Positions 38,206 to 47,643 of a DNA stretch of 64,000 nt are shown one piece after another (the stretch's first letter is position 1; every line of letters begins with the position of its first letter). The position numbers and the translations under genes were made by a program. Under the pieces are notes generated by a model. It ran no database searches and was not told the DNA's origin. It saw only the letters and a program-made list of their open reading frames with translations. Origin of the DNA: Pseudoxanthomonas indica (GTDB taxonomy: Bacteria > Pseudomonadota > Gammaproteobacteria > Xanthomonadales > Xanthomonadaceae); assembly GCF_900167565.1 (NCBI RefSeq), contig NZ_FUZV01000001.1:248001-312000 (forward strand). The letters are read 5' to 3'.

Positions 38206-39996
38206 TCAGTAAACGCGCGGCTTCGGCGGCACCACATCCACGTCCTTGCTCAACGTGTACATGTGCACCGGGCGGAAGTCGAAGCTGCACTTGCCCTGCT
38301 CGTCGACGTTGACCAGGGTGTGCTTCTGCCAGTTGACGTCATCGCGATCCGGGAAGTCCTCGTGCGCGTGCGCGCCGCGGCTCTCGTGTCGCTGTTCGGC
38401 CGAGTTGATCGTGGCGACCGCGTTGAGCAGCAGGTTGTGCAGTTCGTAGGTTTCGATCAGATCCGAGTTCCAGACCAGCGAGCGGTCGCTGACCTTGACG
38501 TCCTGGAACGACTGGAAGATCTCGTCCATCTTGCCGCAGCCTTCCTGCAACGTCTTGCTGGTGCGGAATACCGCCGCGTCGGACTGCATGGTGCGCTGCA
38601 TGCGATCGCGGATGACCGCGGTCGGCGTGTCGCCATTGGCATTGCGCAGCTTGTCCAGGTGCGACAGCGCCTTGTCGCAGGCATCGCCGGCCAGCGGCTT
38701 GTGCGACGCGCCGGACTTGATGGTCTCGGCGCAGCGGTTGGCCACCGCACGTCCGAACACCACCAGATCCAGCAGCGAGTTCGAGCCCAGGCGGTTGGCG
38801 CCATGCACCGACACACAGGCGGCTTCGCCGATGGCGTACAGGCCGGGCACGACGGCATCGGGGTTGTCGCCGACCTTGCGCACCACTTCGCCGTGGTAGT
38901 TGGTCGGGATGCCGCCCATGTTGTAGTGCACCGTCGGGATGACCGGAATCGGCTGCTTGCTGACGTCCACACCGGCAAAGATGTGTGCGCTCTCGGCGAT
39001 GCCGGGCAGCTTTTCGTTGATCACTTCCGGGCCGAGGTGGGTCAGATCGAGCAGGATGTGATCCTTGTGCTCGCCGACGCCGCGGCCTTCGCGGATTTCA
39101 ATGGTCATCGAACGCGACACCACGTCGCGCGAGGCCAGATCCTTGTAGTGCGGTGCATAGCGCTCCATGAAGCGCTCGCCGTTGCTGTTGCGCAGGATGC
39201 CGCCTTCGCCGCGCACGCCTTCGGTAATCAGGCAGCCGGCGCCGTAGATGCCGGTGGGATGGAACTGCACGAACTCCATGTCCTGCATCGGCAGGCCGGC
39301 ACGCATCACCAGACCGCCGCCGTCACCGGTACAGGTGTGGGCCGAGGTGGCGCTGAAGTAGGCGCGGCCGTAACCGCCGGTGGCCAGCACCACGCCGTGG
39401 GCGCGGAACAGGTGCAGCGAGCCTTCGGCCATGTCCAGCGCGAGCACGCCGCGGCAGACGCCTTCCTCGTCGAAAATCAGATCGAGAGCGAAGTACTCGA
39501 TCATGAAGCGCGCGTCATGCTTGAGCGACTGCTGGTACAGCGTGTGCAGCATGGCGTGGCCGGTGCGGTCGGCAGCGGCGCAGGTGCGCTGTGCCGGCGG
39601 GCCTTCGCCGTAGCGGGTGGTCATGCCACCGAACGGGCGCTGATAGATCTTGCCTTCTTCGGTGCGGCTGAAGGGCACACCGTAGTGTTCCAGCTCGATG
39701 ATGGCCGGAATCGCTTCACGGCACATGTATTCGATGGCGTCCTGGTCGCCCAGCCAGTCCGAACCCTTGATGGTGTCGAAGAAGTGGTAGCGCCAGTCAT
39801 CCTCGCCCATGTTGCCGAGCGCGGCGGAAATACCGCCCTGCGCGGCCACGGTGTGCGAACGGGTCGGGAAGACCTTGGTCAAGCAGACCGTCTGCAGGCC
39901 CTTGGCGGCCAGGCCGAAGGTCGCGCGCAGGCCGGCGCCGCCGGCGCCCACCACGACCATGTCGTACTTGTGTTCGGTGATCTTGTAAGCGGACAT
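38206..39996 (-). CDS. sdhA: Succinate dehydrogenase flavoprotein subunit
   Basis: A 596-residue catalytic subunit oxidising succinate to fumarate. The N-terminal FAD motif [12 protein letters not shown] and the covalent-FAD His in [10 protein letters not shown] are visible, with active-site segments HPTGIYGAG and [12 protein letters not shown] 39996 (MSAYKITEH) matches the family; upstream residues belong to sdhD in another frame. Only 15 bases separate it from sdhB. Confidence 0.97.
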   Translation of the reverse strand: MSAYKITEHKYDMVVVGAGGAGLRATFGLAAKGLQTVCLTKVFPTRSHTVAAQGGISAALGNMGEDDWRYHFFDTIKGSDWLGDQDAIEYMCREAIPAIIELEHYGVPFSRTEEGKIYQRPFGGMTTRYGEGPPAQRTCAAADRTGHAMLHTLYQQSLKHDARFMIEYFALDLIFDEEGVCRGVLALDMAEGSLHLFRAHGVVLATGGYGRAYFSATSAHTCTGDGGGLVMRAGLPMQDMEFVQFHPTGIYGAGCLITEGVRGEGGILRNSNGERFMERYAPHYKDLASRDVVSRSMTIEIREGRGVGEHKDHILLDLTHLGPEVINEKLPGIAESAHIFAGVDVSKQPIPVIPTVHYNMGGIPTNYHGEVVRKVGDNPDAVVPGLYAIGEAACVSVHGANRLGSNSLLDLVVFGRAVANRCAETIKSGASHKPLAGDACDKALSHLDKLRNANGDTPTAVIRDRMQRTMQSDAAVFRTSKTLQEGCGKMDEIFQSFQDVKVSDRSLVWNSDLIETYELHNLLLNAVATINSAEQRHESRGAHAHEDFPDRDDVNWQKHTLVNVDEQGKCSFDFRPVHMYTLSKDVDVVPPKPRVY

Positions 39997-40000
39997 TGAA

Positions 40001-40396
40001 TCAATTCCCCAGCGCGATGCGGGCCACGGCGAAAACACTGACGATCGCGCCGAGCACGGCGACGAACTTGACGGTGGTTTGCACCGCCAGGGCCAGCAGC
40101 GAGGTGTGTACGTAATCTTCCAGCACGACCTGCAGGCCGAGCTGGGCATGCCAGAAACTGGCAATCAGGAAGCCGACCAGCAGCACGGCGTTCCAGGGCT
40201 TGGACACCGCTTCGGTGGCGGCGACGTAGTCGGCGCCGATCAGGCTGAGGGCAAAGCCCAGGAACCAGATGCTGAGCAGGACCAGCGCGGTGGCGGTCAG
40301 GCGCTGGTAGACGAAATGCGCGGTGCCCAGTTTGGCGGAGCCCAGCCCCGCCACGTTCTTGAGCGGGGTGCGGTAACGCGGCGACTTGTTGCTCAT
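40001..40396 (-). CDS. sdhD: Succinate dehydrogenase membrane anchor subunit SdhD
   Basis: A 131-residue three-helix membrane anchor. [19 protein letters not shown] forms the first helix, and the heme-ligand His lies in [24 protein letters not shown] precedes ATG 40396, which overlaps the sdhC stop by 4 bases. It binds heme b and ubiquinone with SdhC. Confidence 0.94.
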   Translation of the reverse strand: MSNKSPRYRTPLKNVAGLGSAKLGTAHFVYQRLTATALVLLSIWFLGFALSLIGADYVAATEAVSKPWNAVLLVGFLIASFWHAQLGLQVVLEDYVHTSLLALAVQTTVKFVAVLGAIVSVFAVARIALGN

Positions 40397-40785
40397 ACGG
40401 CACCTCCCATCAGCACCCAGGCCCAGATCAGCGCGGTGATGATCAGGCTGCCAATCACCGACAGCCAGCTGTTGCGCACGAAGGTGGGAATGGCGTAGCC
40501 CACCGCGAAGTCCTGCACGATATGGCGGATGCCGTTGCACAGGTGGTAGGCGAAGGACCAGGTCCAGGCGAAGAAGAACACCTGGCCGTACCAGGCGCCT
40601 GCCACGTCGCGGAAACAGTTCCAGGCGTCAGGCCCGAGCATCAACGCCATCAGGCCGGCGGCAATGATGAGCGCGCCGAAGGCCAGGAAGATGCCGGTGC
40701 CACGATGCAGGATCGAAGTGGCCATCTGGATCTGCCAGCGGTAGACCTGCAGATGGGGGGAAAGCGGACGTTGAGGTGTCGCCAT
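40393..40785 (-). CDS. sdhC: Succinate dehydrogenase cytochrome b556 subunit SdhC
   Basis: A 130-residue membrane anchor. The N-terminal signature RPLSPHLQVYRWQIQMATSI followed by LHRGTGI and the heme-ligand motif SFAYHLCNGIRH are typical. Three membrane helices are predicted. It is the first gene of sdhCDAB; 56 bases upstream ends the DUF1674 gene on the same strand. Confidence 0.94.
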   Translation of the reverse strand: MATPQRPLSPHLQVYRWQIQMATSILHRGTGIFLAFGALIIAAGLMALMLGPDAWNCFRDVAGAWYGQVFFFAWTWSFAYHLCNGIRHIVQDFAVGYAIPTFVRNSWLSVIGSLIITALIWAWVLMGGAV

Positions 40786-40841
40786 TCGCTGATTCTTTCT
40801 CGGCTGGGCGGTCACCAGACCGCGTTGGCTAAAGCTGCGTG

Positions 40842-41030
40842 TCAGAAATCGACGCAGCGTCCGTTTTTTTCCCAATCGCCATAGCGGGTGGGTTCTAACC
40901 CGTCACGTCCCCCGAATTCCCTGGCCAGCGGCGCCTGTGGCGCAGCCTGCCCACCTGGCGTGGTCGTGCCGTTCTCGGACGACTGCGTTCCAGGTTCGGG
41001 CGTGGGCTCGGGGGGTGTTTGGCCTATCAT
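40842..41030 (-). CDS. DUF1674 protein, SDHAF4-like succinate dehydrogenase assembly factor
   Basis: A 62-residue protein. A disordered Pro/Thr-rich N-terminus is followed by the C-terminal signature EFGGRDGLEPTRYGDWEKNG, diagnostic of DUF1674. Its eukaryotic member, SDHAF4, binds flavinylated SdhA and protects it before complex II assembly. Its place just upstream of sdhC supports the same role here. The ATG at 41030 lies only about 40 bases from the divergent ygfZ start. Confidence 0.85.
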   Translation of the reverse strand: MIGQTPPEPTPEPGTQSSENGTTTPGGQAAPQAPLAREFGGRDGLEPTRYGDWEKNGRCVDF

Positions 41031-41069
41031 GAGATTCTCGCAACGCACAAAATTTTAATCCTCGCCCCC

Positions 41070-41948
41070 TTGCCTGACAACCTTCGCCCACTTCCGACGC
41101 CTTTGCTGGCGCTGCCCGACCATACCGTCGTGAGCTTTCAAGGGCCTGACGCCGTGGCTTTCGCGCAGGCGCAGTTCGCCAACGACGTGAGCGCGCTGGC
41201 GCCCGGCCAGTGGCAGTGGAACGCCTGGCTGACGCCCAAGGGCCGCGTGATTGCGCTGTTTGCGCTGATTCGCCGCGACGCCGATACGCTCTGGGCGGTG
41301 CTGCCCGACCTGCCCGCCGAGGACTTTGTCGCGCCCCTGCAGCGCTTTGTCTTTCGACGAAAGGTGAAGATCCAGGCGCGCCCGGAACTGGTCGTGGCCG
41401 GCGGTCATGGGGTGGCCGATGCCAGGCCGGACGCCGTGGGTGGCCGCTTCGGCGAGCGCGACGGCGCACTGGTGTTGGACCGCGGCAGCGACAGCGCGGC
41501 GCGTTACTGGTGGCTGGGCGAGGCCGGACAGGCATCGCTCGGCGTGGATGAGGGTGAGTGGTTGCAGCGCGATCTGCGCGATGGCGTGCCCCGCCTGGGC
41601 GCGGCGCAGCGGGAACAATGGACGCCGCAGCAGCTGTCACTTGATCGCTTGCAGGCTTACAGCGTCAAGAAAGGTTGCTATCCCGGCCAGGAAATCGTGG
41701 CCCGCACGCACTTCCTCGGCAAAGCCAAGCGTGGCCTGCGCCTGTTGCACGCCGATGCCGCCCTGGCCATTGGCGCGGCGGTGTCCGATGGCAGCCGCGA
41801 CGTGGGCGAAGTCGTCTGTGCCGGCGCCGACGACTCTTCTGGCTGCTGGGCGCTGGCGGTGATGCCGCTGGAAGTGAGCATGGCGCCGCTCTCGGTCGAC
41901 AGCGTAACCGTCAGCGAACACCCGCTGCCAGGTGGCCTGATCCGCTGA
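41070..41948 (+). CDS. ygfZ: Folate-binding Fe-S cluster protein YgfZ
   Basis: About 292 residues, related to the GcvT fold. YgfZ binds tetrahydrofolate and aids repair or assembly of Fe-S clusters in some enzymes. The diagnostic motif KKGCYPGQEIVAR lies near the C-terminus; FAQAQFANDVSAL and WLTPKGRVIALFAL mark the N-terminal half. The start is uncertain: I favour TTG 41070 (LPDNLRPL), but the frame is open to a TTG at 41019. Its divergence from an SDH gene set that needs Fe-S clusters may be meaningful. Confidence 0.85.
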   Translation: MPDNLRPLPTPLLALPDHTVVSFQGPDAVAFAQAQFANDVSALAPGQWQWNAWLTPKGRVIALFALIRRDADTLWAVLPDLPAEDFVAPLQRFVFRRKVKIQARPELVVAGGHGVADARPDAVGGRFGERDGALVLDRGSDSAARYWWLGEAGQASLGVDEGEWLQRDLRDGVPRLGAAQREQWTPQQLSLDRLQAYSVKKGCYPGQEIVARTHFLGKAKRGLRLLHADAALAIGAAVSDGSRDVGEVVCAGADDSSGCWALAVMPLEVSMAPLSVDSVTVSEHPLPGGLIR

Positions 41949-41959
41949 GCGCAGGCGGT

Positions 41960-41973
41960 TTGATTCAGGTCAA
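41960..41973 (+). promoter_or_regulatory. FNR/Anr-type binding site
   Basis: TTGATTCAGGTCAA matches the FNR/Anr consensus TTGAT-N4-ATCAA with one mismatch. A -10-like TAGACT lies at 41995-42000, which places the site centre about 41 bases before the expected transcript start, the standard position for FNR-type activation. It lies in the gap between ygfZ and the ubiquinone hydroxylase gene. Confidence 0.55.
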
Positions 41974-42030
41974 TGAGTCGCCGCCGTGGATGCCTAGACT
42001 GCGCTGCAGTCCTCTTGCGCGGAAATCGCC

Positions 42031-43251
42031 ATGCATTCTGACGTTCTGATCATCGGCGCCGGTCCGGTCGGCCTGTGCCTGTCCAGCGCGCTTTGCGAAC
42101 TGGGTCTGAGAGTCGGCCTGATCGAACGGCAAAGCGAAGCGTCGATCGCCGCACCGGCATTCGATGGCCGAGAAATTGCCCTCACCCATGCGTCCATGCG
42201 CCTGCTGGCGGAACTGGGCCTGTCACAGCGCCTGGAGCCGGCAGATGTCTCGCCGCTGCGCGCGGCCAAGGTACTGACCGGACGCTCGCAACGTGGCATG
42301 GACGTGGATGGCCAGTTCAGTGGTCACGAACAGCTGGGCATCTTGGTGCCCAACCACCGCATCCGCCAGGCGGCGTGGGAAAACGTGCGCGGTCACGAGC
42401 GGCTGCAATCCTACTTCGACGCGCGGGTCGCTTCCGTGCACACCACCGAACGCTGCGCCGTGGTCGAGTTGCAGGACGGCCTGAGCCTGAGCGCGCCGCT
42501 GCTGATCGCCGCCGACAGCCGCTTTTCCGAAACCCGTCGCAGCCTGGGCCTGACTGCGGACCACCACGACTTCGGCAAGACCATGCTGGTGTGCCGCATG
42601 CGCCATGAGCAGCCGCACCACGGTACCGCCTGGGAATGGTTTGGCCACGGCCAGACGCTGGCCCTGCTGCCCCTGCAGGAGCATCTGGCCTCTGCGGTGA
42701 TCACGGTGTCCGGCAGCGAAGCGCACCGGCTGATGGATTTGTCGGAAGAGGCGTTCGCCCGCGAGATCGAACAACGCTACGACCAGCGACTGGGCAGGAT
42801 GGAACTGGCGAGTACGCGCCACGCCTACCCGCTGGTGGGCGTGTATGCGCGCAACTTTGTCGGCCCCCGCTTCGCCTTGGCCGGCGACGCTGCCGTGGGC
42901 ATGCATCCGGTCACCGCGCATGGCTTCAACCTGGGCCTGGCGAGCGTGGAGCGGCTGCGTGACCTGGCCCGCACCGCACTGGCGCAGGGCCGGGATCTGG
43001 GCGATGCCGCGCTGCTGCAGCGCTACGAGCGCCGCCATCGCGTCGGCACGCGACCGCTGTACCTCGCCACGCGCGCGGTGGTGGAAGTGTTCACCGATGA
43101 TCGCCGACCCATGCGCGCCGCGCGCGAGGCCATCCTGCGCACCGGCCAGCGCCTGTCGCCGTTCCGGCGTGCGCTGGCGGCGAGCCTGGTCGACGATGGT
43201 CCGGTCGATCAGAGCCTGTGGCGGCGGATGGGCGCGCTGCTGCCACGCTAA
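42031..43251 (+). CDS. ubiM: FAD-dependent ubiquinone hydroxylase, UbiM/UbiH family
   Basis: A 406-residue flavoprotein monooxygenase of the ubiquinone group. The N-terminal LIIGAGPVGLCLS binds FAD and the second FAD motif reads FALAGDAAVGMHPVTAHGFNLGL. The VGMHPVTAHGFN wording, in place of the usual AHxxHPxxGQGxN of UbiH/UbiF, is what I remember of UbiM, an enzyme with variable regioselectivity. It hydroxylates the ring of a ubiquinone precursor using O2. An FNR-like site lies upstream. Family is firm; the UbiM label is moderate. Confidence 0.85.
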   Translation: MHSDVLIIGAGPVGLCLSSALCELGLRVGLIERQSEASIAAPAFDGREIALTHASMRLLAELGLSQRLEPADVSPLRAAKVLTGRSQRGMDVDGQFSGHEQLGILVPNHRIRQAAWENVRGHERLQSYFDARVASVHTTERCAVVELQDGLSLSAPLLIAADSRFSETRRSLGLTADHHDFGKTMLVCRMRHEQPHHGTAWEWFGHGQTLALLPLQEHLASAVITVSGSEAHRLMDLSEEAFAREIEQRYDQRLGRMELASTRHAYPLVGVYARNFVGPRFALAGDAAVGMHPVTAHGFNLGLASVERLRDLARTALAQGRDLGDAALLQRYERRHRVGTRPLYLATRAVVEVFTDDRRPMRAAREAILRTGQRLSPFRRALAASLVDDGPVDQSLWRRMGALLPR

Positions 43252-43794
43252 TCAGCGCAGCCAGGCCTCGTAACGTTCGAGGAACAGCAGTAGGCGCTTG
43301 CGCGCACGCTCATCGACGATGTCGCCGTTGTCGTCAAACAGGCCCTCGCGGTACTGCAGGGCGATTTCCGGTTGCGGCAGCACGGCCACGTCCACCGCCG
43401 CCAGGACGTTGCGCAGATGCTGCTGCGAGGACACCGTGCCATGCGCACCCGGCGACATGCCGATGATGCCGGCGCGCTTGCCGGCAAAGGTCTTGCTGCC
43501 ACCGGGGCGGCTGGCCACGTCGATCGCGTTCTTCAACACGCCGGGGATGGAGCGGTTGTATTCCGGGGTGACGAACAGCAAGGCGTCGGCCTGTTCGATG
43601 TCGTTCTTGAAGCGCAGGGCGCTGGCCGGGAAATCCTGATCGAAATCCTGGTTGTAGAGCGGCAGGTCGCCGATACCCAGGGTCTGGAAGGCAAAGCGAT
43701 CACCCGCGAGGCGTTCAACTGCTCGCGCCAGTTGCCGGTTGTAGGACTGCTTGCGCAGGCTGCCGATGATGACGGCGATGGTGGGAGTGGACAT
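43252..43794 (-). CDS. NADPH-dependent FMN reductase / quinone reductase
   Basis: A 180-residue flavodoxin-fold enzyme. The FMN phosphate loop is IIGSLRKQSYNRQLA near the N-terminus, and TPEYNRSIPGVLKNAIDVASRP is the family's isoalloxazine-binding loop. Relatives reduce quinones, azo dyes or chromate. ATG 43794 is the natural start. The gene converges on the ubiquinone hydroxylase gene, with adjacent stop codons. Confidence 0.92.
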   Translation of the reverse strand: MSTPTIAVIIGSLRKQSYNRQLARAVERLAGDRFAFQTLGIGDLPLYNQDFDQDFPASALRFKNDIEQADALLFVTPEYNRSIPGVLKNAIDVASRPGGSKTFAGKRAGIIGMSPGAHGTVSSQQHLRNVLAAVDVAVLPQPEIALQYREGLFDDNGDIVDERARKRLLLFLERYEAWLR

Positions 43795-43869
43795 GGGGGC
43801 GCCGGCTGGGGGGAGTTGGCACCAGATTAACGTGCGGCAGGCGTATCGGCTGCGGCTTGCCCCCACCCA

Positions 43870-43962
43870 ACCCTCCCCCGCTATGCGGGAGAGGGCTCGA
43901 GTTCACTCCCCCGCTTTGCGGGGAAGGGCTCGAGCTCTCTTCCCCGCTTTGCGGGGAAGGAC
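43870..43962. repeat. Three tandem palindromes (CCCCGC-TTT-GCGGGG type)
   Basis: Three successive hairpins, each of the form CCCCGC(T)(A/T)TGCGGG(G), spaced by GGGCTCGAG-type linkers, lie between the flavin reductase start and the E1 stop. They share the CCCCGC...GCGGGG core with the repeat at 58.93-59.05 kb, so they are copies of a dispersed REP-like element. Confidence 0.7.
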
Positions 43963-43989
43963 GTCAGCAGGGGGGGCGGTCGCCCCGGG

Positions 43990-46248
43990 TCAGGCCAGGC
44001 GGTCGGCGGCGGCAACGATGTCGTCATCGCCTGGCAGCACCAGGAACGCGGCGCCGGCCAGCGGGGTGTAGGTATCGGCGCCGACGACGCGCTGGAACGG
44101 ACGCGCGCCGAAGCCGGCTTCGGCGATCGCGGTGATCACGCCCTCGCCCACCCCGGCCGAATGTCGGCCCTCATCGACCACCAGGATGCGCTTGGCGCTG
44201 CGCGCCTGCTCGGCGATGAAAGCCTCGTTGAGCGGCACCAGCCAGCGCAGATCCACCACGCGCACCTTCCAGCCATGCTTGGCCTCGATGCTGCGGGCGG
44301 CGCGCAGGCTCATGGGAATGCCATTGCCATAGCTGAAAATCACCAGGTCGTCGGCGTCATCGTTGTAAACGCGGCCCTCGCCCAGGGTCATGGCCTGTTC
44401 CTGCGCCGGATACGGGAACAGCCACTGGCCGTCACCGGCTTCGTACAGATCCTTGGTCATGTACAGCGCGATCGGTTCAAGGAAGGCGGTCACCCGACCA
44501 TCGACCTTGGCCAGCGCCGTCAGCGTGCGCAACATGGTGGCCGCATCGTCGCCACGCGAGGCGCAGCCCACGACCAGGCCCGGAATGTCACGCAACGCGG
44601 TAATGGAATTGTCGTTGTGGAAATGCCCGCCAAAGCCACGCTGGTAACCCAGGCCGGCAATGCGCACCACCATCGGGTTGCGGTACTGGTCATTGCTGAA
44701 GAACTGCAGGCTGGCTGCTTCGCCGCGAATCTGGTCGCAGGCATTGTGGAAATACGCCAGGTACTGGATTTCCGGCAGCGGCAGCATGCCCATGTTGGCG
44801 TAACCCTGGGCCAGGCCGAGGATCATCGTCTCGTCCAGCAGCGTGTTGAACACGCGACCGCCCTTGAAGGCTTTCTGCAGGCCCTTGGTCACCGTGTACA
44901 CGCCGCCCTTCTGCGCGACGTCTTCGCCGAACAGCAGCGTCTCGGGATACTTGCAGAACAGATCATGCAGGGCGTTGTTGATCTGGATCGCCAGATGACG
45001 CGGCGGCAGTTTCTCCGGCAGCTTCTCTTCGCTGCCGAAAGCGGCGACGCGCTTGTCGTGCGGTGCGGTACGGCTGGCTTCGGCCGCGACCTTGTCAGGC
45101 GAATAAGGCGCCAGCGGCGCCATCACTTCCTCCAACGTCTCGATCTTGCGCGTGCGATCGGCCTGCTCGGCGGCAGCGAAACAGCGTTTGCGCACCTGTT
45201 CGTACAGCGCCAGCAGCTCATCGCGCGACAGCACGCCCGACTCCAGCGCAATCGCCGCGCTGCGCAGCAAGGGGTCGGTGGCTTCGACCGCGACCAGTTC
45301 CTCGATCGGCCGCCACTCGATTTCGAAGTCGGTGCCGGCATGACCCATGATGCGGGTGGTGCGCAGGTGCAGGAAGGTCGGCCGGCGGCTGCCACGGCAA
45401 TGCTCCACCGCCGCCTGCACCTGGCCATAGCCCTGCGCCAGATCCAGGCCGTCGGCAAAGAAGTAGTCCAGGTCACTGCGATGGCGGAAGTTGCGCGCAA
45501 TCCAGTCGGTCGGGGTCTTCACCGAAATGCCGATGCCGTTGTCTTCGCAGACGAACAACACCGGTGCGGGCAGCTTCTGGTAGGCGGTCCAGGCAGCGGC
45601 GTTGAACGCGGTCTGCGCGGTGGCGTGGTTGCTGGAGGCGTCGCCGAACGAGCAGATCGCGATGCTGTCCTCCGGAATCGGCAGCGCATGGCCCAGGCGA
45701 CGGCCCTGCTCGATGGCCACAGCCGTGCCCAGCGCCTTCGGCAGGTGCGAGGCAATCGTCGAGGTCTGCGGCAGCACCCACAACGGCTTGCTGCCCCAGA
45801 CCTTGTGGCGGCCACCGGAGGCGGGATCGTCGGCGCTGGCGGCAAACGACAGCGCCGAATCCATCACCGGGTCCATGCCCGGCAACTTGCGGAAGCGCTC
45901 GGCCATGAAGCCGCCACTGCGGTAATGCAGGAAGGCCGGATCGGTATGCCGGGTCAGCCGCGCCACCATCGCATTGCCTTCGTGACCCGAACTGCCGATG
46001 GTGTAGAAGACCTTGTTCTGCACGCGCAGCACGCGCGCCATCAAGTCCAGATGGCGCGAGATCAATTGCGATTCGAGCAGTTCGAAGAAGCCACGCGCAT
46101 CCAGCGCACTGCCCGCCAGCACCGCAGCGGCATCGGCCGGACGCGCCTGCGTGGGACCGTCCCACTGCTTGACGAATTCGACGAAGTTGACGTCGCAGAT
46201 CTCGGCGCGGTTGAGGCCTTTCATGCGGGCGGGAATCGGTTGACTCAT
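43990..46248 (-). CDS. 2-oxoacid dehydrogenase E1, fused alpha-beta subunits
   Basis: A 752-residue thiamine-diphosphate enzyme. Residues 1-400 are an E1 alpha subunit (YRSGGFMAERFRKLPG, the ThDP motif GDASSN...VCEDN). Residues 410-752 are an E1 beta subunit (LLFGEDVAQKGGVYTVTKGLQ, VVDEGRHSAGVGEGVI). The fused form resembles branched-chain 2-oxoacid dehydrogenase E1 (oxoisovalerate decarboxylation feeding branched acyl-CoA and branched fatty acids). No E2 or E3 gene is adjacent, so those subunits must be encoded elsewhere. Confidence 0.88.
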   Translation of the reverse strand: MSQPIPARMKGLNRAEICDVNFVEFVKQWDGPTQARPADAAAVLAGSALDARGFFELLESQLISRHLDLMARVLRVQNKVFYTIGSSGHEGNAMVARLTRHTDPAFLHYRSGGFMAERFRKLPGMDPVMDSALSFAASADDPASGGRHKVWGSKPLWVLPQTSTIASHLPKALGTAVAIEQGRRLGHALPIPEDSIAICSFGDASSNHATAQTAFNAAAWTAYQKLPAPVLFVCEDNGIGISVKTPTDWIARNFRHRSDLDYFFADGLDLAQGYGQVQAAVEHCRGSRRPTFLHLRTTRIMGHAGTDFEIEWRPIEELVAVEATDPLLRSAAIALESGVLSRDELLALYEQVRKRCFAAAEQADRTRKIETLEEVMAPLAPYSPDKVAAEASRTAPHDKRVAAFGSEEKLPEKLPPRHLAIQINNALHDLFCKYPETLLFGEDVAQKGGVYTVTKGLQKAFKGGRVFNTLLDETMILGLAQGYANMGMLPLPEIQYLAYFHNACDQIRGEAASLQFFSNDQYRNPMVVRIAGLGYQRGFGGHFHNDNSITALRDIPGLVVGCASRGDDAATMLRTLTALAKVDGRVTAFLEPIALYMTKDLYEAGDGQWLFPYPAQEQAMTLGEGRVYNDDADDLVIFSYGNGIPMSLRAARSIEAKHGWKVRVVDLRWLVPLNEAFIAEQARSAKRILVVDEGRHSAGVGEGVITAIAEAGFGARPFQRVVGADTYTPLAGAAFLVLPGDDDIVAAADRLA

Positions 46249-46307
46249 GGAATGGGTTATCCGGTTGACGGGCCTGGCCCGCGACTCATGGGAATTCTGG
46301 AAGGAGG

Positions 46308-46958
46308 TCAGTGCTGCGCGAGCAAGGTGCGGACGTCGTCGTGAGGGAGCGGCATGGGAACGAAATGCGGCGTCCGACCGACCCGCGCCAGCCAGCCTTC
46401 TACAGCCGGGAACTTGCCAAGATCGAAACCACCGTCAGCAGCGCAATGCGTATAGGCGAACAGCGCGACATCGGCCACGCCGTACCCCGGACCGGTGAAC
46501 CATTTATGCCGGCCCAGGTGCCGTTCCATCACCGCCAACGCCTGTTCGCCCCGTTCAATCAGACGCGGAAGGTCCGCGCGACGCGGGGAATCGATCGGCG
46601 TCCAGCCACGTACGAAGCGCGCGACCGCCACGTAAGGTTCGTGGCTGTACTGCTCGAAGAACAGCCAGCTCAAGGCCTGCGCGCGTTGCCAGGCGTCGGT
46701 CGGCATCATCGGCGTGCCCTCGGCCAGCCAACAGATGATGGCGTTGGACTCGGTCAGCACCGCGCCGTCGGCGCGTTCGAGCATCGGCACCTTGCCGTTG
46801 GGATTCTTCGCCAGGTAAGCCGCGGTGCGGGTGGCGCCGTTGGGGCTGTCGACTTCGATCCACTGATACGGGCGGCCGACCTGCTCCAAGACCAGGCGGA
46901 CCTTGTGGCAATTTCCGGAGGTGGAGTAACCGTGGACGGTGACGGAGTCAGTGGACAT
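46308..46958 (-). CDS. Glutathione S-transferase family protein
   Basis: A 216-residue cytosolic GST. The N-terminal thioredoxin-like domain (VHGYSTSGNCHKVRLVLEQVG, then NGKVPMLE and LTESNAI) holds the glutathione site with Ser in STSGN as a candidate catalytic residue; a helical C-terminal domain follows. The start at 46958 agrees with family length. Its substrate is unknown. Confidence 0.9.
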   Translation of the reverse strand: MSTDSVTVHGYSTSGNCHKVRLVLEQVGRPYQWIEVDSPNGATRTAAYLAKNPNGKVPMLERADGAVLTESNAIICWLAEGTPMMPTDAWQRAQALSWLFFEQYSHEPYVAVARFVRGWTPIDSPRRADLPRLIERGEQALAVMERHLGRHKWFTGPGYGVADVALFAYTHCAADGGFDLGKFPAVEGWLARVGRTPHFVPMPLPHDDVRTLLAQH

Positions 46959-47024
46959 GTGCGCGATCTCTGCAGACGTTCGAGAGGAACCGGACAACCC
47001 TGGCGGAATGCTGGCGGGGCAAGC

Positions 47025-47585
47025 TCACGCGTTGTCCGCTGTCGAGTGGCGCCGCGCCAGCCACTGCTGGCGTGACTGGCCCCAGATTTCAATCGGCTTG
47101 CCGGCATGCGGCGGCGGCAACTCGCCCACGCGCAAGAGCGTCGAGCCAAGTTTGCGCGCCACGGCCTGCGAGTTCGCGTTGGCCGGGTCGATGGTGTGGA
47201 TGACCTTCTCCCAACCCAGCGTGGCAAAGGCCCAGTCGGTGCTGACGATCGCCGCTTCCGGCGCGTAGCCTTTGCCCCATGCGGTGCGCACGATGCTCCA
47301 ACCTACTTCGGTGCCAGGCCAGTCGACCGGATTCCACGGGCCGACCCGCCCGACCCACTGGCCACTCGCCTTCTCGATGACCGAGAACATGCCAAAGCCT
47401 TCCATCTGCCAGCTGCCCACCATGGTGGCCAGGCTGCGCCAGGCCGGCGAACGCGCCTGGATGCCGCCGAGGTGGCGCATGGCTTCCTCATCGGCCACGA
47501 ATGCCGCCCAAGGTTCGTAGTCCTCGCGCCGCGGGGGCCGCAGCAGCAGGCGTTCGGTTTCCAGTTGCAGATCGAACAGGCTCAT
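47025..47585 (-). CDS. GNAT-family N-acetyltransferase
   Basis: A 186-residue acetyltransferase of the RimJ/RimL-like group. The N-terminal TERLLLRPPRREDYEPWAAF and the acetyl-CoA loop GYAPEAAIVSTDWAF are the usual signatures. Substrate is not predictable. It lies between the GST and glutaryl-CoA dehydrogenase genes on the same strand. Confidence 0.9.
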   Translation of the reverse strand: MSLFDLQLETERLLLRPPRREDYEPWAAFVADEEAMRHLGGIQARSPAWRSLATMVGSWQMEGFGMFSVIEKASGQWVGRVGPWNPVDWPGTEVGWSIVRTAWGKGYAPEAAIVSTDWAFATLGWEKVIHTIDPANANSQAVARKLGSTLLRVGELPPPHAGKPIEIWGQSRQQWLARRHSTADNA

Positions 47586-47643
47586 GGACAGCGTGCCGGC
47601 GATGGAGGACAGGACGAAGCCAGCGGGCTCCGTCCTGTCGGGA

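Noticed and set aside
37504..39999. 831-codon open frame opposite sdhB and sdhA
   Set aside because: Lies antisense to two confident complex II genes and has no family features; a codon-bias shadow.
43870..43962. CRISPR-like array
   Set aside because: Three units with palindromic cores and short, similar spacers, with no cas genes; fits REP-type hairpins.
44161..46344. Long open frame on the plus strand opposite the fused E1 gene
   Set aside because: Mirror of a high-GC gene; its translation has no recognisable domain and the minus-strand protein is clearly E1.
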